Below, in pieces: positions 31,061-33,771 of a stretch of 33,771 nt of DNA. The position numbers and the translations under genes were made by a program. Below the pieces are notes generated by a model, which was given only the letters and a program-made list of their open reading frames with translations, did not search any database and was not told where the DNA came from. The stretch spans positions 1 through 33,771 of the forward strand of contig JAFEGL010000014.1 of the NCBI GenBank assembly GCA_018239895.1, read 5' to 3'. The number at the start of each line of letters is the position of its first letter. Position 1 is the first letter of the stretch. This DNA is from Verrucomicrobiota bacterium. GTDB lineage: Bacteria; Chlamydiota; Chlamydiia; Chlamydiales; SM23-39.

Positions 31061-31799
31061 CCTCTCCCTCGCATTGGATGATGAGGACGGTAATGTTATC
31101 ATGACTCCCTTTAATTTTCGCCTTTTGAATGAGTCTTCCTGCGGCGGTTGCGAGATCGGGTGATCTATGTAGTATTTTTTTGATCTCTTCGCTCTCCAAA
31201 ACATCGCTTAGACCATCGGAGCAGAGGAAGAAAAGATCCCCAGGCTCGAAGGGGCAAAAGGTGATTTCAGGGTTGGCTTTTGCATGGGTGCCGATGGCCC
31301 GGGTGATCACATTTTTGTACGGGTAGGGAGTTTCACACTCTTTCGCTTTTTCTCCCATCGACATCCACTTGGCAAAAAGGGAGTGGTCCTGGGTTAAGAG
31401 ATCGAGCTGATCGCCTCGGAGCCGATAGATCCGGCTATCTCCGACATGAGCATAAATGACCGAAGTTTGGCTCCAATAAACGCAGCACAACGTCGTCCCC
31501 ATCCCCGTATATGAGCTCGATTGCCTGCTCATTTTATGGACCCATCGGTTGGCCGATTCAATTGCGTCGCGCATCTTTTCAATCATAGCCGTTTGGCTGA
31601 GATTTGGGTCGATTTCGCGGATTTTGTGGGAAAGGTGGTCGATCGCCTCTTTGGCGGCAACTTCTCCTGCCTGATGTCCCCCCATCCCATCGGCGAGGGC
31701 AAAAAAGCCGATTTCGGGCAAGGCGGCCCAAACATCTTCATTGTTGGGTCGCACGAGGCCGATGTCAGAGAGCCCAAATGACTTGAGCCGCGGGGGCAT
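30957..31799 (-). CDS. PP2C-family serine/threonine phosphatase
   Basis: A metal-dependent phosphatase, probably opposing chlamydial Ser/Thr kinases. The 280-residue product has the PP2C motifs in order: SDIGLVRPNNED (11-22), ALADGMGGHQAGE (34-46), HVGDSRIYRL (about 118-127), LCSDGLSDVL (about 193-202) and GSHDNITVLIIQ (about 233-244), with the metal aspartates in place. The catalytic domain ends near residue 250; the remaining residues (DDGSRPESSPGYAGGS and more) are read in a frame overlapping the desulfurase start. Upstream lies a CPBP protease gene 15 bases away, so they form an operon. Confidence 0.95.
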   Translation of the reverse strand: MPPRLKSFGLSDIGLVRPNNEDVWAALPEIGFFALADGMGGHQAGEVAAKEAIDHLSHKIREIDPNLSQTAMIEKMRDAIESANRWVHKMSRQSSSYTGMGTTLCCVYWSQTSVIYAHVGDSRIYRLRGDQLDLLTQDHSLFAKWMSMGEKAKECETPYPYKNVITRAIGTHAKANPEITFCPFEPGDLFFLCSDGLSDVLESEEIKKILHRSPDLATAAGRLIQKAKIKGSHDNITVLIIQCEGEDAKNLFGQQLDDGSRPESSPGYAGGSQRPASEPV

Positions 31800-31814
31800 A
31801 AAACGTCTCCCGAT

Positions 31815-32687
31815 TTACAAAGCGCCTCTGGGCGCGCCGCCTAGGAAATACAGATTGAGGACGCTAAGTATATTGAAGCAGGCGTGGAGTGAAATCGACG
31901 CGAGCAGCGATCCTTGTCTTTCGTAAACAAAGCCTAAAAAGAGGGCTAAAACGAAGAGAGAGCCGATGATGGGGATGTTGGCAAGTCCCTGTTCGGGGGT
32001 GAAGTGGAAAAAGGAAAAGCAGATGGAGGAGACCAAGATCGCGTTTTTCGGACTCATGAATTTTCGGGCGAAAGTCTGCAAAAAGCCACGGAAGATCAGC
32101 TCTTCAATGAAGGGAGCGAGGACTACGATCGACAGAGTTGTCAGGAGAAAGTAAAACGGGTGGGCGAACGTCATTTTTAAAAAGTATACAGCCACTTGAT
32201 CAGGCAGCTGGGTCACATGGAAGATTGCATAGACGAAGACGTCGAGAAACTGGCTGACCGAGAGGACGAGGGGGAAAGAGATGATCCACGACACGGCGCC
32301 AATCGCTACATCCTGCGCATAGGGCTTATGCGGATCTCTTTTCCAAATAGCTCGAGAGCCCCTCTTTACCAATAAACTAGCTAGCAATCCAGCGATAATC
32401 ACCGAGATGATGAGGTTGCCCCATGAGGAGAGACCGATGGCATTTGTCTGAGTCGGCGCCGAAAAGAAATTGGCTCTTAAAAAAGTGAGGACAAAAGGGG
32501 AAATGAGAATGATGACGCCGAAATAGATGGCGAAACTGATCAACACTTGCCCAATCGTAACAGGGATCTTCTCCTCGTGCCATGCTGGAAGGCGAAAATA
32601 ACCCTTCCGCCACGATATCCGTAGGACGACGGAGGAGATCGCAGCGAATGCGATGGCTCCCCACAATTCTTGAGTTATTTCACTCAT
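31815..32687 (-). CDS. CPBP-family intramembrane metalloprotease
   Basis: The 290-residue protein has seven or eight hydrophobic helices and the CPBP (CAAX protease/bacteriocin-processing) motifs: EELIFRG (about 195-201, the EExxxR site), a downstream FSFFHF (about 225-230) and HACFN (about 266-270). The substrates of such enzymes are usually unknown; they include CAAX-like cleavage, bacteriocin immunity and signalling. Its ATG overlaps the stop of the upstream lipoprotein gene (ATGA), and PP2C follows 15 bases away, so the lipoprotein, protease and phosphatase form one operon. A relationship to the lipoprotein as a substrate is inference. Confidence 0.9.
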   Translation of the reverse strand: MSEITQELWGAIAFAAISSVVLRISWRKGYFRLPAWHEEKIPVTIGQVLISFAIYFGVIILISPFVLTFLRANFFSAPTQTNAIGLSSWGNLIISVIIAGLLASLLVKRGSRAIWKRDPHKPYAQDVAIGAVSWIISFPLVLSVSQFLDVFVYAIFHVTQLPDQVAVYFLKMTFAHPFYFLLTTLSIVVLAPFIEELIFRGFLQTFARKFMSPKNAILVSSICFSFFHFTPEQGLANIPIIGSLFVLALFLGFVYERQGSLLASISLHACFNILSVLNLYFLGGAPRGAL

Positions 32688-33328
32688 CGGCTTTTAGCCA
32701 ACAGAATGTAGTCGCTCAAACGATTGGAAATTTCTTGTACGATTTGCGCGTGGGCAATCCCCATCGGAGAGTTGCGGTACTCCTCTGTGCCCCAGGTCGC
32801 TATGTTGTAATTCGTCGGCAAAAGAGATCTCGGGATGTAATACGAATCCCTCACCATCTCTTGCAATACGATCTTGGGCGAAGAGCTGCGCAGGTCGACG
32901 ACCCGGACTCGGATCGCCATGTTCAAATTGGTCGCCAATTCCTGTGGAGGAAGGGGATTTTTCTTCCCTTTCAAGGCGGGGGCGAATTCGTGTTGGACAA
33001 GCTCCATGAAGACGACGAATTCCTGATTTGGAAATTCCCGCTTCATCCAAGAGAGATCCTGGTCGAATGGATTTTCTGTCGGCGAGAAGTCTTCAGCGGC
33101 TCTCACAAAAATTGATCCGCCGAGCGAGACGTCTCGGATAACCATGGTGGTGAGCTCTTCTGAGAGGCTCCAGGGGATGTCGAATGAAGTTGTGTCAATC
33201 ATTGACGCGATGGCGACGATAGGTTTCGCTCTTCCATCTTCGTGGTAGCGAGTCATTTCATCTTTGCAGCTGTTGCAGCAGCCGCCAGCCAGCAGCGCCG
33301 CAGCGAGAAGAGCCGATAGTGTGCGCAT
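32684..33328 (-). CDS. Envelope lipoprotein of unknown function
   Basis: A 214-residue lipoprotein. The signal peptide is MRTLSALLAAALLAGG with the lipobox ending at Cys17; a second cysteine and CKDE follow. The mature part has a mixed alpha/beta look, with IVAIASMIDTTSFDIPW and MAIRVRVVDLRSSSPK, and no recognised domain. The start is the ATG at 33328 because a GGAGG ribosome-binding site lies six bases before it; an ATG two codons upstream and a longer frame from 33391 are less likely. Processing would need Lgt. It is the first gene of the operon with the CPBP protease. Confidence 0.85.
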   Translation of the reverse strand: MRTLSALLAAALLAGGCCNSCKDEMTRYHEDGRAKPIVAIASMIDTTSFDIPWSLSEELTTMVIRDVSLGGSIFVRAAEDFSPTENPFDQDLSWMKREFPNQEFVVFMELVQHEFAPALKGKKNPLPPQELATNLNMAIRVRVVDLRSSSPKIVLQEMVRDSYYIPRSLLPTNYNIATWGTEEYRNSPMGIAHAQIVQEISNRLSDYILLAKSR

Positions 33329-33429
33329 GTTCATCCTCCAACGATGATGCAAAGTCCAACTGTACCATAGAAATTTTATTCTCTTCAACACTTGATCAGA
33401 CTTTTGTTTATTTAGCGGTACGAAAATTG

Positions 33430-33540
33430 ATCAGCGCAAAGGGAAGAAGGAGTATAGAGAGACGCAGAGAGTAGAAATTGAATTTGTTGTTTTTTTTACC
33501 CTCTGTGTCTCTCTATACTCCTTCATTCCTCTGCGCTGAT
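33430..33540. repeat. Palindromic repeat of a second family
   Basis: The left arm is ATCAGCGCAAAGGGAAGAAG (continuing through GAGTATAGAGAGACGCAGAG) and the right arm its near complement, ending CTCTGCGCTGAT. Most positions pair; the loop holds a run of eight Ts. The right arm recurs alone at 28014-28052. The loop-strand T-run could be important for termination of transcripts that enter it, but no gene lies upstream within the window on that strand. Confidence 0.85.
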
Positions 33541-33574
33541 AAAATTCAGATGATTCGAATTTAAGAAGTCTTTC

Positions 33575-33614
33575 CGCCGCCGTTCATGCTCCCGGGGGAG
33601 CATGAACGGCGGCG
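33575..33614. repeat. Perfect 19-bp hairpin
   Basis: CGCCGCCGTTCATGCTCCC and its exact complement GGGAGCATGAACGGCGGCG are separated by two bases (GG). Very GC-rich. No gene lies within the remaining window to the right. It does not match the other repeats. Confidence 0.9.
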
Positions 33615-33639
33615 CGCCCCTCTACAGTTTATAATTTTC

Positions 33640-33657
33640 TATCTGGGGTGCGGAGCG
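33640..33657. repeat. Partial GC-rich repeat
   Basis: GGGGTGCGGAGCGGAGCC shares TGGGGTGCGGAGC with the palindrome at 7092-7113. The complementary half is missing, so it is a truncated or decayed copy. Confidence 0.5.
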
Positions 33658-33717
33658 GAGCCTTGCATCATGCCTATCATTAGCCGCGTCTCGCGGTGTC
33701 CATCATGTAAGCCCCGC

Positions 33718-33771
33718 TTCGCGGCGTATCCTGTTTCTTAAGTTAAAACAGGGAACAGGATACGCCGCGAA
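33718..33771. repeat. Inverted repeat at the right window edge
   Basis: TTCGCGGCGTATCCTGTT (33718-33735) and AACAGGATACGCCGCGAA (33754-33771) are exact complements over 18 bp around an 18-base loop. The right arm reaches the window edge, so the true element may be longer. A shorter GC-rich motif, GCCGCGTCTCGCGG, lies upstream near 33683. With the other repeats it leaves 33329-33771 without any gene I can support. Confidence 0.85.

Noticed and set aside
1..33771. A complete insertion sequence or prophage
   Set aside because: No transposase, integrase or phage structural gene was found, so the repeats can only be called MITE-like.

Overview
The window is most likely from a Chlamydiota genome, probably an environmental (Parachlamydiales-type) chlamydia. 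Several gene neighbourhoods match ones I recall from Chlamydia: ssb followed by pepA; ruvB next to dcd; trxB and acpS in the same area; and two tandem DUF21/CBS membrane proteins with a NifS-like cysteine desulfurase and a PP2C phosphatase nearby. A DUF687-like protein and several proteins with bilobed hydrophobic segments of the inclusion-membrane (Inc) type support this. Features beyond Chlamydiaceae are a family-9 heptosyltransferase-like enzyme, a POT transporter, an Lgt with a large insert and many palindromic repeats. G+C looks close to half by eye; I did not compute it. No rRNA, tRNA, CRISPR array, phage or transposase gene was seen.

Layout. 1-4.9 kb: a palindromic repeat, proC, a secreted-looking Pro/Ala/Ser-rich repeat protein, trxB with a coupled beta-barrel-like protein, a second long palindrome, a small exported protein and a DUF687-like hydrolase fold protein. 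5-9.2 kb: acpS coupled to a PIN/TRAM membrane protein, a small membrane protein, rlmH, lgt (whose stop codon lies in a palindromic repeat) and a GNAT acetyltransferase. 9.2-16.4 kb: the coupled run ssb-pepA-rluA, a POT transporter, a heptosyltransferase-like gene, a BioD/DRTGG ATPase, a 45-residue lipoprotein and a NUDIX hydrolase. 16.4-21.5 kb: an accessory two-gene operon (263 aa and 1374 aa) of proteins with large hydrophobic lobes, the best candidate for undescribed host-interaction biology. 21.5-25.2 kb: mazG, the small SRP RNA on the opposite strand, spoIID coupled to ruvB, and dcd. 25.2-28 kb: an FtsB/DivIC-like small protein tightly coupled to two CBS proteins, then a terminator. 28-33.8 kb: a methyltransferase, another Inc-like hypothetical, and the operon lipoprotein - CPBP protease - PP2C - cysteine desulfurase, then about 440 bp of gene-free DNA packed with inverted repeats.

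Functionally, most genes are housekeeping: proline synthesis, thioredoxin reduction, acyl-carrier activation, lipoprotein maturation, ribosome modification, nucleotide sanitation, DNA repair, protein targeting and peptidoglycan/division. Interleaved are lineage-specific exported or membrane proteins. Many same-strand pairs overlap as ATGA, GTGA or TTGA, which suggests translational coupling. The repeats are the most unusual nucleotide-level signal: at least one modular palindromic family with three full copies and fragments, a second palindromic family (two sites), and GC-rich hairpins, two of which form the 3' ends of coding regions.
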